NCBI RefSeq assembly: GCF_003260015.1
Contig: NZ_QCXS01000002.1
Span: forward strand, 1,922,001-1,986,000
Length of the DNA stretch: 64,000 bases
Direction of reading: 5' to 3'
DNA from: Nakamurella deserti
GTDB taxonomy: Bacteria; Actinomycetota; Actinomycetes; Mycobacteriales; Nakamurellaceae
The notes beneath the pieces are model-generated. The model was not told the DNA's origin, did not search any database, and saw nothing but the letters and a program-made list of their open reading frames with translations. A program made the translations under genes and the position numbers. Numbering within the stretch: position 1 is the first letter of the stretch; each line of letters opens with the position of its first letter. This document shows positions 18,068 to 27,870 of this stretch, one piece after another.

Positions 18068-19375
18068 ATGAGCACGGTGTCCGAATCCCCCGTCGTCACC
18101 CCCGCGGGACTCGCCGTCCCCGAACGCAACAGCTTCGGCGGCCGGTTCGAGTTCCTCGACGCCATCCGTGGGATCGCCGCGATGCTGGTGGTGGTCGAGC
18201 ACATCTTCGAGCAGTACTTCCCGGCCTTCGGCGAGTGGAGTCTGACCCACTTCCGCTTCGGCGAATTCGGCGTGACGGTGTTCTTCCTGGTCAGCGGCTA
18301 CATCATCCCGGCCTCCCTGGAACGGCGCGGGTCGCTCAAGGAGTTCTGGGTCGGCCGGTTCTTCCGGCTGTTCCCGCTGTACTGGGCGTGCCTGGTGGCG
18401 ATGCTGGTGCTGCACAAGCTGGACCTGTACCGCGGTTTCAGCGCCGCCTACCTCGACGGCTGGGTGGGCTTCACCGCGATCAACGCGACCATGCTGCAGA
18501 ACTTCGCCAGCACCCCGCTGGCCATGGGTCAGTCGTGGACGCTGGCCTACGAGATGGTGTTCTACATCGTCGTGTGCGTGCTGTTCGCGGCCGGCTGGCA
18601 CAAGCGCTCCGTGGTCTTCGCCACCATCGGCCTCACCGTGTCGATGCTCATCGGCAACCGCCTGGCCCCCAGCCCGCTCGGTGACATGAGCCAGAACCGC
18701 TGGTTGCTGCTGATCGCGATGGTCGCGCTCGCGGTCGGCGTCGGCGCCTTCCTGGCCCGCGGCCGCGGGATGCGCATCGCGCTGATCTGCGGCGTCATCC
18801 TCGGTGTGGTCGCCCTGGGCCTGTTCAACCGGCCGGAGCCGACGTTCACCGCCGCGTTCTTCCTCGGCACCATGTTCTTCGGCAACTGCGTGTTCCGCTG
18901 GACCACCGGCATCCTGTCGACCCGGGCGCTGCTGATGCTGACGATGCTCGCCTTCATCGCCATCGTCGTCGCCCAGGAGCACGACTGGAGCCCGTGGCTG
19001 GCCCCGGTGCCGGAGATCAACGGCGCCTTCCACCTCGCCGAGGTGCTCACCTACGGCGGCGCCTACGTCACCTTCTTCGCGGCGTTCCTGTACCGCGACA
19101 AGGGCTACCCCGGGATCCTGCTGTGGCTCGGCCGGATCAGCTACTCGCTGTACCTGGTGCACTCGGTGGTGCTCTACACCGTCCCGGAGATCCCCGGGCA
19201 GCCGCTGGCCACCGCGCTCGTCACGATCGCCGCGACGGTGGTCGTGTCCTGGCTGACCTACCGCTTCATCGAGCAGCCCGCCATCGACCTGGGCCGGGCG
19301 GTGACCCGGCGGATGCGCGGCCGGGAGCAGCCCGCCACCCCCGAGCAGGCCGGCATGGTGCCGGGCGGCCGCTGA
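18068..19375 (+). CDS. acyltransferase-3 family membrane O-acyltransferase
   Basis: A 435-residue protein with about 10 membrane segments. The first cytoplasmic motif reads FEFLDAIRGIAAMLVVVEH (residues 28-46), the R/H pair of acyltransferase family 3. FFLVSGYIIP and KEFWVGRFFRLFPLYWAC follow in the family's order. LGRISYSLYLVHSVVLY is near residue 355. Such enzymes move acetyl or similar groups to sugars outside the cytoplasm, so it probably decorates the glycan made by this island. The ATG was chosen from the -10 box just upstream. Confidence 0.88.
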   Translation: MSTVSESPVVTPAGLAVPERNSFGGRFEFLDAIRGIAAMLVVVEHIFEQYFPAFGEWSLTHFRFGEFGVTVFFLVSGYIIPASLERRGSLKEFWVGRFFRLFPLYWACLVAMLVLHKLDLYRGFSAAYLDGWVGFTAINATMLQNFASTPLAMGQSWTLAYEMVFYIVVCVLFAAGWHKRSVVFATIGLTVSMLIGNRLAPSPLGDMSQNRWLLLIAMVALAVGVGAFLARGRGMRIALICGVILGVVALGLFNRPEPTFTAAFFLGTMFFGNCVFRWTTGILSTRALLMLTMLAFIAIVVAQEHDWSPWLAPVPEINGAFHLAEVLTYGGAYVTFFAAFLYRDKGYPGILLWLGRISYSLYLVHSVVLYTVPEIPGQPLATALVTIAATVVVSWLTYRFIEQPAIDLGRAVTRRMRGREQPATPEQAGMVPGGR

Positions 19376-19468
19376 CCCCGGTGCGGCCCGGCACGGACCC
19401 GGTGACGGCGCCCTGCCCGCCGGGTGCCGACCCCGTCCGCCGACACCCCCGGGTGTGCGGTGGTGGGG

Positions 19469-21460
19469 TCAGGGCAGGGAGATCCGGGTGACCGCCACGT
19501 TCGGGTCGGTCAGCATCAGCTGCACGAAGGCGTCCCGCTCCTGCGGTGTCGTGCGCGCCTGCACCTCCGCGGCGACGGCGGACAACGGGAAGTAGCGCCA
19601 CCGGCCGTCCGGTGAGACGACGGTCGGCTCGCCGACCTCGGCGGCCAGACCGGCCTGCAACGCGCCACCCCCGTCGGGGGTGGCGCCGGAGTCCAGCACG
19701 ACGCCGGTGAACCCCATCTCGGCGGCGGCGGCGGTCAGCTGGTCGGGCGGCAGCTGGTTGACCGCCAGCGGCCAATCGGTCCGCGGCCGGCCCTTGACAC
19801 CGCCGCCGCTCCACCGCAGCGACTCCGACAGCAGCGACAGCTTCACGACATCGGAGTCCAGCGCGTTGAACAGCTGCGGCGACTCGGGATAGGCCATGAA
19901 CGGCACCTGGAACAGCATCGCGTCCGCCCCGGCGGTGGCCGTCACGTCCGCGACGAACGCGTTGTCGGACTCCCAGGCGCTGCGCGTCTCGGCGTACCGC
20001 GGGATGGCCCAGCTGGTCGACTGGTCGAAGACCCCGATCACCGCGACGAGCCCCGCGACGGCCCAGCGCAGCGGGAGCAGCACCGGACGGCGCCGGCGGG
20101 CCAGCACCCGGACCCCGGCGTCCACGGCCAGGCCGGTGAGGGCCAGGCAGGCGATGGCGATCAGGATGGACATCCGGTTCCATCCGCGCAGCCCTGCCGA
20201 CAGCGTCGACAGAATCGTGCCGAGCCCGCCGACGGTGGACAGCAGCACCATCAGCAGCACCAGCACCGACAATGCGGTGGTCATCGACCGACGGGCGGTC
20301 GTCGGCCGGGCGGTGCCACCCAGCCCGCGGGTCGCGGCCGCGAAGACCACCGCCAGCGCCATCAGCAGGCCCACCGCAGCCACGAATCCCAGCGTCGGCT
20401 GCTCGGAGGGCAACGGGTACAGGGCGTCGTAGTCGGCGCGCAGCCGTTCCAGCGCCGGGATGCGGTGGCCGGGGGCGGGCAGCAGCAGCGACACGATTTT
20501 GAGCGCGTACACCTCGGGATCGCCCGGCGGCCGTTCGAAGCCGACCGGGTTGTCGCCCTGGGCCCGCGCGTACAGCAGGTCCGGCAGGATGTTGAGCACC
20601 ACCGCCACCATCAGGACCGACCCGGCCACGGCGGCGCCCACGAAGCGCCCGAACGCCCGGGTGCGGATCAGCGCCATCAGGCCGGCGACGCCGATCAGCA
20701 CCGCGGTGAACACCGCGTAGTACGCCGCGGACGTGGCCAGCGCGACGAGCCCGACGAGGAGCAGCAGGTTGCGCACGTCCAGCAGCCCGCGCGCCCGTCG
20801 TCGCAGCGGGCCGTGACCGGCGCCCGCCCACAGCCCGCGCCCGCGCAGCACGGTCAGCGCGGTCCACACCCCGACGGGCACCAGCCAGTAGCCGGACAGG
20901 TAGTAGTGGGTCTCGCCGCGGATCCAGTGGTAGGGCGCGACGGCGAAGAGGATGCCCATCGCCACCCCCACCGGCCGGGACACCCCGCACCGACGGACGA
21001 ACCACAGCCCGGTGACCGCGGCCAGCGGGAAGCCCAGCAGGAAGTACAGGTTGAACACCACCGGCCAGCTGTCGGTGAACCAGCCGGCGACCTTGGCGAA
21101 GACCAACGGGAGGTTGTCGCCGAACGGATAGTCGTGATAGCTCTGCCCGAACGGTGCGCCCAGGTCCGGCTGGTTCTCGTACCAGCCCCACTGCATGGTC
21201 GCCTTCACGTGCGCGGCGGACGACACCGCGTCGCCGCCCCAGTTGAACGGCACCGCGAGGTCGGCGTCCCACAGGTGCATGGCTGCGGCGGTCGCGGCGA
21301 GGCTCCCGACCACCGCGGCGAGGTAGGCCGCCGCGGACCGTCGCGCGTAGCTGCCGGACGTGCGGCGCGGCCGGCCGGCGGCGGGCGAGCTGCCCGGCCC
21401 GCCGGTTCCGGAGGTTCCGTCGTCGGCGGAGCCCGGCAGGTCGCGGAGGGTCGCGGTCAC
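19469..21460 (-). CDS. large polytopic membrane protein with C-terminal extracytoplasmic domain, GT-C-like
   Basis: About 663 residues, with a 45-residue disordered N-tail, roughly 11-12 hydrophobic segments up to residue 505 and a soluble C-terminal domain of about 150 residues. The first long loop (NWGGDAVSSAAH, then WGWYENQPDLGAPFGQSYHD) has the acidic residues and aromatic pattern of GT-C transferases. The GTG at 21460 follows AGGAAAGG by five bases and is preferred over the ATG at 21481, which has no ribosome binding site. It is the last gene of the minus-strand Wzm/Wzt-GT run. It is probably a glycosyltransferase using a lipid-linked donor, but I cannot assign a family. Confidence 0.7.
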   Translation of the reverse strand: MTATLRDLPGSADDGTSGTGGPGSSPAAGRPRRTSGSYARRSAAAYLAAVVGSLAATAAAMHLWDADLAVPFNWGGDAVSSAAHVKATMQWGWYENQPDLGAPFGQSYHDYPFGDNLPLVFAKVAGWFTDSWPVVFNLYFLLGFPLAAVTGLWFVRRCGVSRPVGVAMGILFAVAPYHWIRGETHYYLSGYWLVPVGVWTALTVLRGRGLWAGAGHGPLRRRARGLLDVRNLLLLVGLVALATSAAYYAVFTAVLIGVAGLMALIRTRAFGRFVGAAVAGSVLMVAVVLNILPDLLYARAQGDNPVGFERPPGDPEVYALKIVSLLLPAPGHRIPALERLRADYDALYPLPSEQPTLGFVAAVGLLMALAVVFAAATRGLGGTARPTTARRSMTTALSVLVLLMVLLSTVGGLGTILSTLSAGLRGWNRMSILIAIACLALTGLAVDAGVRVLARRRRPVLLPLRWAVAGLVAVIGVFDQSTSWAIPRYAETRSAWESDNAFVADVTATAGADAMLFQVPFMAYPESPQLFNALDSDVVKLSLLSESLRWSGGGVKGRPRTDWPLAVNQLPPDQLTAAAAEMGFTGVVLDSGATPDGGGALQAGLAAEVGEPTVVSPDGRWRYFPLSAVAAEVQARTTPQERDAFVQLMLTDPNVAVTRISLP

Positions 21461-21628
21461 GGAGGCCTTTCCTGGTCGCATGGGCACGGCGGTCGACGGT
21501 CCGGGTGCGGGCGGCACGTCGCGGGCCGTCCACCGCCCGGCGACAGGCCCCGGACCGCCCGCCGGTCGGGCGCTGTCCAGTCTGGCCTGCTCACCGTCCC
21601 GGCGCACCCTGCCTCGCCGGGGAGCCCG

Positions 21629-22717
21629 TCACCGGGCGGCCAGCGCCGCCCGGTAGGCGGCGACGGTCGCGGCGGCGGTACCGGCCCAGGTGAAGCCCGC
21701 GGCGCGGTCCCGCCCGTGCTCGCGCTGTTCGGGCGTCCGCGGCGGCGGGTCGGCGAGCGCGGCGGCCAACGCGTCGACGTCGTCCAGGGTGACGAAGGTC
21801 GCCGTCGTCCCGAGCACCTCGCGGTGCACCGCGATGTCGCTGGCGATGACCGGCGTGCCGGCGGCGAGCGCCTCCAGCGGGGTCAGTCCGAAGCCCTCGT
21901 AGCAGGCCGGGCAGACCATCGCCCGCGCCCCGGCGACCAGGGCGCGCAGCTCGGCACCGCCGCGGTAGCCGAGCAGCACCGGTGGCCGGTCCCCGGCGGC
22001 CGGGAGCTCGTCGGGGCCCCAGCCCTGCGGGCCGACCAGCGCCAGCTGCGGCACGTCGTGCCCGGCGGCCGCCGCCTGCCGGTACGCGGCGAGCAGCCAG
22101 GACAGGTTCTTCCGGGGCTCCCGCGAGCCGACGAACAACAGGTAGTCGTCGGCGAGCTCCGGCGGCCGCGCGGGCCGTGGATCGGGCGCGTCGAACCAGT
22201 CCGCCCCGACGCCGAGCAGGGTCGGGCGCACCCGCTCGACCGGCAGGCCGTAGGCGTCGCGGACCTCGCCGGCGACGGTCTCCGACGGCGTCACCACCAG
22301 TGCCCCCCGGGACAGCGCGGCGGGGACCAGCTCCCGGTAGCGCAGCGACGCGGCGGTCACCAGCTCCGGGAAGCGCAGGTAGGTCAGGTCGTGCACGGTG
22401 ATCACCGTCGCCGCCCGCCGACCGGCCGGCGGGGCCACGAAGTTGGGTCCGTGGACGACGTCGACCCTGCCGGTCAGCAGGGTCACCGGCGGCTGCGCGG
22501 TGTGCGACCACAGCGCGTGCAGGGCCATCGCCGGCACCGGCACCCGCCGGACCGCCACCCCGGGCAGGCGCAGGGTGCGTGCCCGCAGCGACAGCTGCAG
22601 ACCGATCAGCTCGGGCGGGTCCGGCACCCGGGGGATCTCGTCCAGCAGCTGGGCGAGGTAGGTGCCGATGCCCGTCCGCGGGCCGGCCAACGGGTTGACG
22701 TCGACCGCGACCCTCAC
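21629..22717 (-). CDS. GT4-family glycosyltransferase
   Basis: A 362-residue GT-B enzyme. The N-domain has GPRTGIGTYLAQLLDEIP near residue 12 and VVHGPNFVAPP near 86. The donor domain has FVGSREPRKNLSWLLAAY near 203 and ACYEGFGLTPLEALAAGTPV near 278. The GTG start overlaps the upstream GT4 stop by four bases, so the two are coupled. The family call is firm; the sugar is not known. Confidence 0.88.
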   Translation of the reverse strand: MRVAVDVNPLAGPRTGIGTYLAQLLDEIPRVPDPPELIGLQLSLRARTLRLPGVAVRRVPVPAMALHALWSHTAQPPVTLLTGRVDVVHGPNFVAPPAGRRAATVITVHDLTYLRFPELVTAASLRYRELVPAALSRGALVVTPSETVAGEVRDAYGLPVERVRPTLLGVGADWFDAPDPRPARPPELADDYLLFVGSREPRKNLSWLLAAYRQAAAAGHDVPQLALVGPQGWGPDELPAAGDRPPVLLGYRGGAELRALVAGARAMVCPACYEGFGLTPLEALAAGTPVIASDIAVHREVLGTTATFVTLDDVDALAAALADPPPRTPEQREHGRDRAAGFTWAGTAAATVAAYRAALAAR

Positions 22718-24246
22718 CCGCGCGGCTCGCCCGTCCCGGCCCCGGCGCCCGCGTCGACGTCGGCTCCCGCGCCGGTGTCGGTGTCGGTGTCGGTGCCCGC
22801 GTGGACCTCCGACTCCAGTTCACGCACCCGGGCCTGCAGGGTCGCGACCTGGTCGGTGAGCACGCCGACCATCTTGTCGGTGCCGATCTTCTGCAGGTTG
22901 AGCTGGTGGGCGACCTCGCGGCTCTCCCACACGGTCAACCGACGGACCACCTTCTTCAGGTACGACCGGGCGCCGGTGCCCGCGGTCGACGGCAGCAGGA
23001 ACGCCGGCACCGGCGTCAACCTGGCGACCAGGGCACGCGCATCCGGCTCTCCCGCGGGGCCGACGCCGGGCGCGGCCGCGTCGACGGCCCCCAGCGGGCC
23101 ACCGCGCACGATGGACGCCCGCGCGGTCAGTTCGGCCTGCAGCCGCTCCCGGAACCGCTCGCCGGGCGCCGGCCACGGCCGGCCGAGGTCGGAGGTGTCG
23201 ACCACCCGGGCCGGGACGACGCCGTTCGGCGCGTCCAGACCGGTGCGCCCGGCGAGCCGGGCGGCCATCGCGGCGGCCAGCTCCGCGTCGTCGCGGACGA
23301 TCATCACGTCGGTGCTCCTGGCCGCCTGGTCCTTCAGACCGCCGACGTCGGTGGCGATGACGGGGGTGTCGTACAGCCGGGCCCGCTCGATGACGCCCGA
23401 CGACCAGATGGCCCGGTACGGCAGCACCAGGCAGTCGGCGGCCACGATCCAGCGGTCGAACAGCTCGTCGCTGACGTAGCCCTCCCGCAGTTCGGTGCCG
23501 GGGGTGTGCTCGATCTGCTCGCGCAGCGTCTCGAGGTAGGCCTTGAAGCCGGGCTCGTCCACCCTCAGCGACCCGACCACGTACAGCCGGGCGTCGGCGG
23601 TGGCGAGCTCGCCGAACGCGGTCACCGCCCGGTCGAAGCCCTTGTGCGGCTGGATGAAGCCGATCGACAGGAACACCTTCGCGTCGGCCGGCACCCGCAG
23701 CGTCCGCCGGGCGGCCGCCTTGTCCACCGAGGTGTAGCGCTGGAAGTCCTCGCCGTGGTCGGTCAGCACGACCCGCTCGGGCTTGACCCGGAAGGCGGCG
23801 ATGAAGTCGTCCCGCTCGCCCTCGCTGTGCACGACGATCTCGTCGACCTGCGACCACATCAGCCGGGTGGCCACCGCGGCCGGCGAGAGGCCACGGCCGG
23901 TGCGGTAGTCGATCTCGTGGAGCCGGACCTCGACGTACGTCGCCACCCGGAACGCCGCGGTCAGCGCGGCGCTGATCATCGCGCGCTCCTTGGCGGGCGC
24001 GCCGATCGGATAGAAGAAGTCGGGGTGGAACTGCACGATCACCCGGTCGTAGCCGCCGACCCGCTTGGCCAGCGCGGCCGCGCCGCGGGCGCCGACCAGG
24101 TTCAGGTGCATGTGCGCCGCCGACGGCCCGGGCGACAACACGGTCACCTCGTGGCCCTGGGCCCGCAACGACATCACCGTCTGCACCGCGTAGGACGCGA
24201 TGCCGTCGCGCAGCGGCGGATACGGCGTCACCATCAGGATCTTCAC
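22714..24246 (-). CDS. GT4-family glycosyltransferase with C-terminal coiled-coil tail
   Basis: A 510-residue protein. Residues 1-340 are a GT-B glycosyltransferase: PYPPLRDGIASYAVQT near 8, HGEDFQRYT near 165, SIGFIQPHKGFDRA near 193 and the donor motif IWSSGVIERARLYDTPVIA near 279. Residues about 430-485 (ESREVAHQLNLQKIGTDK onward) form a predicted coiled coil, followed by a low-complexity TDTDTDTGAGADVDAGAGAG end. The extra 110 residues are unusual for GT4 and may hold it in a membrane-side complex. The GTG start is three bases from the previous gene. Confidence 0.85.
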   Translation of the reverse strand: MKILMVTPYPPLRDGIASYAVQTVMSLRAQGHEVTVLSPGPSAAHMHLNLVGARGAAALAKRVGGYDRVIVQFHPDFFYPIGAPAKERAMISAALTAAFRVATYVEVRLHEIDYRTGRGLSPAAVATRLMWSQVDEIVVHSEGERDDFIAAFRVKPERVVLTDHGEDFQRYTSVDKAAARRTLRVPADAKVFLSIGFIQPHKGFDRAVTAFGELATADARLYVVGSLRVDEPGFKAYLETLREQIEHTPGTELREGYVSDELFDRWIVAADCLVLPYRAIWSSGVIERARLYDTPVIATDVGGLKDQAARSTDVMIVRDDAELAAAMAARLAGRTGLDAPNGVVPARVVDTSDLGRPWPAPGERFRERLQAELTARASIVRGGPLGAVDAAAPGVGPAGEPDARALVARLTPVPAFLLPSTAGTGARSYLKKVVRRLTVWESREVAHQLNLQKIGTDKMVGVLTDQVATLQARVRELESEVHAGTDTDTDTGAGADVDAGAGAGTGEPRG

Positions 24247-24249
24247 GGC

Positions 24250-25542
24250 TCAGACCCCCGCGGTCTCGGTCACGGCGGCCGGATCGGCCGGGTCGACGAC
24301 GGCCGGATGGCCACCGACCGGTGTCGGCTCGGGTACGTCCGCCGGGGCGGGCAGCCACTCGACGAGCTTGGCCTCGACGGCGTCGAGCACCGTCTCCCAG
24401 CGGTAGTGCGCCAGGACGTAGTCGCGACCGCGGGCGCCCAGCGCCGCGGCACCGGCCGGGTCGTCGGCGAGGAAGCGCAGGCACTGCTCGAACTCGGCGG
24501 CGTCGCGGTAGGTCAGGCCGGCGTCGGAGCGCTCGCAGTGCCACGACACCACGTCGGAACCGGCGTTGGCGATGACCGGGGTGCCGGCCAGCCAGGCTTC
24601 CATGATCGTGCGGCTGAACGCCTCGTAGATGCTGGACTGCACGTAGCCGGCGGCCGCGGCGAAGGCGTTGTCGCGCTCGTGGTCGGGCAGGAAGCCGACG
24701 TCGATCACCAGGTGCCGGATCGACTCCGGCGGGTTGACGTCGCCGCTGCCCATCGTCACCAGCTTCAGGTCGAACGGCGCCCGCTCGTAGGCGGCGGCGA
24801 ACCACTCGAGCATCTGCTCCCAGTTCTTGCCGCCCTCGCGGCGGCCGGCGTAGAGCAGGAACGGGCTGTCGATGTCGTAGCGGGCGCGGAAGCCGTGCGG
24901 GTCGTAGACCTCGGGCACCTCGACGCCGCAGCCGACGATGGCGTTGGGCGCCAGGTTGCTGCAGATCCGCCGGGCCAGGTCGTACTCCGGGTCGGTCTGG
25001 AAGAACAGCCCGGCCGAACCGGTGAACACCGGCTGGAACAGGTCCAGGTAGGCGTAGGGCTCGTCGTGCAGGCAGGTCCACAGCACGCTGCGCTCGGGCG
25101 CGATCTGGGAGCAGGCGAACGTCACCCAGAACGGGTACGGGGTGAAGACCAGGCCGCGGTAGGCGTACTTGTTGTCCAGGATGTAGTCGTACAGCTCCGG
25201 GACCCGCATGCCGGCGTTCATCCAGCGCTGCTGCTCCGACAGGGTCACCGGCTCACCGCGCATGATGCGCCCCTCGAGCTCGCCGCGTTCGGCGATCGGC
25301 TCGTTGACGGTCGGGAACCGGCGGACGGTGAGCCCGCCCTCCTCCGACGTCCCGGTCGGGAAGACGTTCTCCCAGTGGTGGTGGTCCAGCGCCGCGGTGG
25401 TCAGGATCTCGACCGTCCAGCCGCGGGCCTGCAGGCCCAGCGCCATCTGCTTGAGCACGATCTCCGCGCCGCCGATCACCTCGTCCCCGAACCGGGCGGG
25501 GACGAAGGCCAGCGTCCCCCTGCGATCGATCTCGCCCGACAT
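24250..25542 (-). CDS. GT4-family glycosyltransferase
   Basis: A 430-residue GT-B enzyme. The acceptor domain begins LAFVPARFGDEVIGGAEIVL (residues 11-30), and the donor domain has LYAGRREGGKNWEQMLEW near 228 and SIYEAFSRTIMEAWLAGTPV near 308. The ATG at 25542 follows GAGGGAGAG. It is the first glycosyltransferase after Wzt, separated by about 100 bases, and likely builds the exported glycan. Confidence 0.87.
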   Translation of the reverse strand: MSGEIDRRGTLAFVPARFGDEVIGGAEIVLKQMALGLQARGWTVEILTTAALDHHHWENVFPTGTSEEGGLTVRRFPTVNEPIAERGELEGRIMRGEPVTLSEQQRWMNAGMRVPELYDYILDNKYAYRGLVFTPYPFWVTFACSQIAPERSVLWTCLHDEPYAYLDLFQPVFTGSAGLFFQTDPEYDLARRICSNLAPNAIVGCGVEVPEVYDPHGFRARYDIDSPFLLYAGRREGGKNWEQMLEWFAAAYERAPFDLKLVTMGSGDVNPPESIRHLVIDVGFLPDHERDNAFAAAAGYVQSSIYEAFSRTIMEAWLAGTPVIANAGSDVVSWHCERSDAGLTYRDAAEFEQCLRFLADDPAGAAALGARGRDYVLAHYRWETVLDAVEAKLVEWLPAPADVPEPTPVGGHPAVVDPADPAAVTETAGV

Positions 25543-25645
25543 CAGCTCTCCCTCGTGTTGCGCGTGCAGCGAGTTGCCACCGCGGTCCTGCTGCTCTGCC
25601 GCCCGGCCGGGACGCGTGGCCCGACCGGCCGGTCCACGACCCCGG

Positions 25646-26839
25646 TCACCGACCGGACACCACCGAGATCTGCGGGCGCAGGTAGACGACCCCGTCCTCG
25701 CGGGTGGGGCTGTAGACCTTGAAGTAGGCGGCCCGGTCGATCCGGTGCCACTCCGCGCCCTTGGGCGGGTGCACGGCGGCGGTGACGAAGTACTGCCCCT
25801 CGACCAGCGGCACCTCGGGGATGGCGAACCGGACCGTCCGGGTACCCGAGAGCCCCCCGAGGTCCACGTCGGCGAGGTGGGTGTTGGTGCCGTAGACGTG
25901 GTTCTCGTTGGCGTTGTTGATGGCGATGCCCACCGTCCACTCGGGCAGCGGGTGCGGTGCGGTCACGGTGACGTCGATGGTGATCGCGTCGCCCGGGTCG
26001 ATGCGCCGGGTCGGGCTGCCGTCCGGCGCGGTGATCTGCACCGAGACGATCTCCGCCGGCCGCGCGTGCGCGGCGTCCACCGGTTCGCCGGCGTTGGAGA
26101 CGTAGTCCTGTTCGTACTTCTCGCGGAACATCCGGATGGTGTCGACCGGGTCGCCGTCGATCAGCATCTTGCCGTGCTCCAGCAGGATGGCGCGGTCGCA
26201 CAGCTGCCGGACCTGGTCCAGGCCGTGGGTGACCATCACGATGGTCCGGCCCTCGCGCTGGAAGTCGCGGATCTTCTCCAGGCACTTGCGCTGGAACGGC
26301 TCGTCACCGACGGCCAGCACCTCGTCGACGAGCAGCACCTCCGGGTCGACGTGGATGGCGACGGCGAACGCGAGCCGGACATACATGCCCGACGAGTAGA
26401 ACTTCACCTGGGTGTCGATGAACTCCTCGATGCCGGAGAAGTCCACGATCGCGTCGAAGTACTTGTCGGTCTGCGCCCGGGTCAGCCCCAGGATCGAGGC
26501 GTTGAGGTAGACGTTCTCGCGACCGGACAGGTCGCCGTGGAAGCCGGCGCCCAGCTCGAGCAGCGCGGCCAACCGGCCGCGGCGCTCGGTGTACCCGGTG
26601 CTCGGCGCCAGGATGCCACCGATGATCTTGAGCAGCGTGGACTTGCCGGAGCCGTTGTGCCCGACCAGCGCCAGCGTGGTGGCCGGCTGCACCTCGAAGT
26701 TGATGTCCTTCAGGGCCCAGAACTCGTCGAGGTGGGCCTTCTGCTGCCCGCGGTTGACCAGCCGCTCCTTGAGCGACTTGTGCTTGTTGAGCGCGAAGAA
26801 CTTGCTCACGTCGTGGACGCGGATCACGGGTTCGGCCAT
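25646..26839 (-). CDS. wzt: ABC polysaccharide exporter ATPase with C-terminal sugar-binding domain (Wzt)
   Basis: A 397-residue ATPase driving export of a finished glycan. Walker A GHNGSGKST is at residues 60-68, the signature region YSSGMYVRLAFAVA at 148-161 and Walker B EVLLVDEVLAVGD at 167-179. Residues about 260-395 are a separate beta-rich domain (SVQITAPDGSPTRRIDPG; VEGQYFVTAAVHPP) matching the Wzt_C carbohydrate-binding module. In O-antigen systems such as E. coli O9a this module recognises the capped end of the chain. Its presence implies a terminal modification, and a methyltransferase is encoded nearby. It starts one base after the wzm stop. Confidence 0.93.
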   Translation of the reverse strand: MAEPVIRVHDVSKFFALNKHKSLKERLVNRGQQKAHLDEFWALKDINFEVQPATTLALVGHNGSGKSTLLKIIGGILAPSTGYTERRGRLAALLELGAGFHGDLSGRENVYLNASILGLTRAQTDKYFDAIVDFSGIEEFIDTQVKFYSSGMYVRLAFAVAIHVDPEVLLVDEVLAVGDEPFQRKCLEKIRDFQREGRTIVMVTHGLDQVRQLCDRAILLEHGKMLIDGDPVDTIRMFREKYEQDYVSNAGEPVDAAHARPAEIVSVQITAPDGSPTRRIDPGDAITIDVTVTAPHPLPEWTVGIAINNANENHVYGTNTHLADVDLGGLSGTRTVRFAIPEVPLVEGQYFVTAAVHPPKGAEWHRIDRAAYFKVYSPTREDGVVYLRPQISVVSGR

Positions 26840-26840
26840 G

Positions 26841-27815
26841 TCAGAGCTCCTGCGCGAAATTGCCCTGGGCGCGGGCGAAGACCCGCTGGGCGAGGAAGAG
26901 GAGCACCGCCGACACCGCGAACGTCACGCCGAGACGCAGGTAGAGGTTGCCGTCGTAGTAGAAGGGTTCCCCGCCGGGGAGCCGGCCGCCCGGCCACAGC
27001 GCCCGCTGGAAGGCCAGCACCACGTTGGTCATCGGGTTGGCCATGTAGACGTCGAACAGCCAGGTGGTGTCGGGCTTGGGTTCGGCGACCGTGCCGGCCA
27101 GCTGGGTCTTGACCTTGGTCCAGTCGTAGACGATCGGGGTCATCCAGAACCACAGCAGCAGGCCGATCTCGACCAGGTGCTGCACGTCGCGGAGGAAGAC
27201 GTTGGCCGCGGCGAGCAGCAGCCCGACCGCGGTGGCGAAGGTGATCAGCGCCAGCAGGGCCAGCGGCACCAGCAGCAGATCGCCCACCCGCGGCCACTCG
27301 CCGGTGACCACGTAGGCACCCAGCAGCACCACCAGTTGCAGCAGGAAGTTGACGATCGCGGCGCCCACCACCGACAGCGGGAACAGCTCGCGGGGGAAGT
27401 AGACCTTCTTCACCAGGCCGGCATTGCCGACGATGGATCCGGTGCAGCCACCGACGATGTCGGTGAACAGACCCCAGGCGAGCAGGCCGGTGAACAGGTA
27501 GATGCCGAACTCGGGGATGACCTTGCCGCTGCCGAGGAAGATGCCGATGGCGACGGAGTAGACCAGCAACTGCATCAGCGGCCGGACCAGCGTCCACAGG
27601 AACCCGAGGACGGACTCCTTGTAGCGGACCTTCAGTTCCTTGCTGACCAGGTTGCCGAGCAGTTCGCGGAAGGCCCAGATGTCCTTGATGGACTTGCCGA
27701 ACCCACGGAAGAAGGTCGGCCGGGCGCTGATCTTCTCCAGGTGCCCGTGGCTGCGGCCGTCGGTCTCGGGGACGGCGTCGAAGCGGTTCGTCCGGGTCTG
27801 CTCGGGAGCCGCCAT
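26841..27815 (-). CDS. wzm: ABC polysaccharide exporter permease (Wzm)
   Basis: A 324-residue ABC-2 permease with a 40-residue cytoplasmic N-tail and six hydrophobic segments. ELLGNLVSKELKVRYKESVLG precedes the first membrane span, the usual coupling-helix region of Wzm/RfbA proteins. The AxDVQHLV segment (FLRDVQHLVEIGLLLWFW) near 215 is also typical. It forms the channel partner of Wzt. An insert of about 45 residues between the last two spans is longer than usual. The ATG at 27815 faces a 573-base intergenic region. Confidence 0.92.
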   Translation of the reverse strand: MAAPEQTRTNRFDAVPETDGRSHGHLEKISARPTFFRGFGKSIKDIWAFRELLGNLVSKELKVRYKESVLGFLWTLVRPLMQLLVYSVAIGIFLGSGKVIPEFGIYLFTGLLAWGLFTDIVGGCTGSIVGNAGLVKKVYFPRELFPLSVVGAAIVNFLLQLVVLLGAYVVTGEWPRVGDLLLVPLALLALITFATAVGLLLAAANVFLRDVQHLVEIGLLLWFWMTPIVYDWTKVKTQLAGTVAEPKPDTTWLFDVYMANPMTNVVLAFQRALWPGGRLPGGEPFYYDGNLYLRLGVTFAVSAVLLFLAQRVFARAQGNFAQEL

Positions 27816-27829
27816 CAGCGGGCCCCGGC

Positions 27830-27870
27830 GGTGCGGCGGACGGTGGTGCGGCGGACGGTGGTGCAGCGGT
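27830..27870. repeat. 15-bp tandem repeat upstream of wzm
   Basis: GGTGCGGCGGACGGT occurs twice in direct succession (27830-27844, 27845-27859), followed by a decayed third copy starting GGTGCAGCGGT. It lies 15-55 bases upstream of the wzm start codon, in the likely leader or promoter. Confidence 0.6.

Noticed and set aside
20465-23479. 1004-residue plus-strand open frame
   Set aside because: It runs antisense through the GT-C-like protein and two GT4 enzymes; composition is typical of a reverse-frame shadow in GC-rich DNA.
22801-25722. 973-residue plus-strand open frame
   Set aside because: Antisense to three adjacent GT4/Wzt genes with clear motifs on the other strand.
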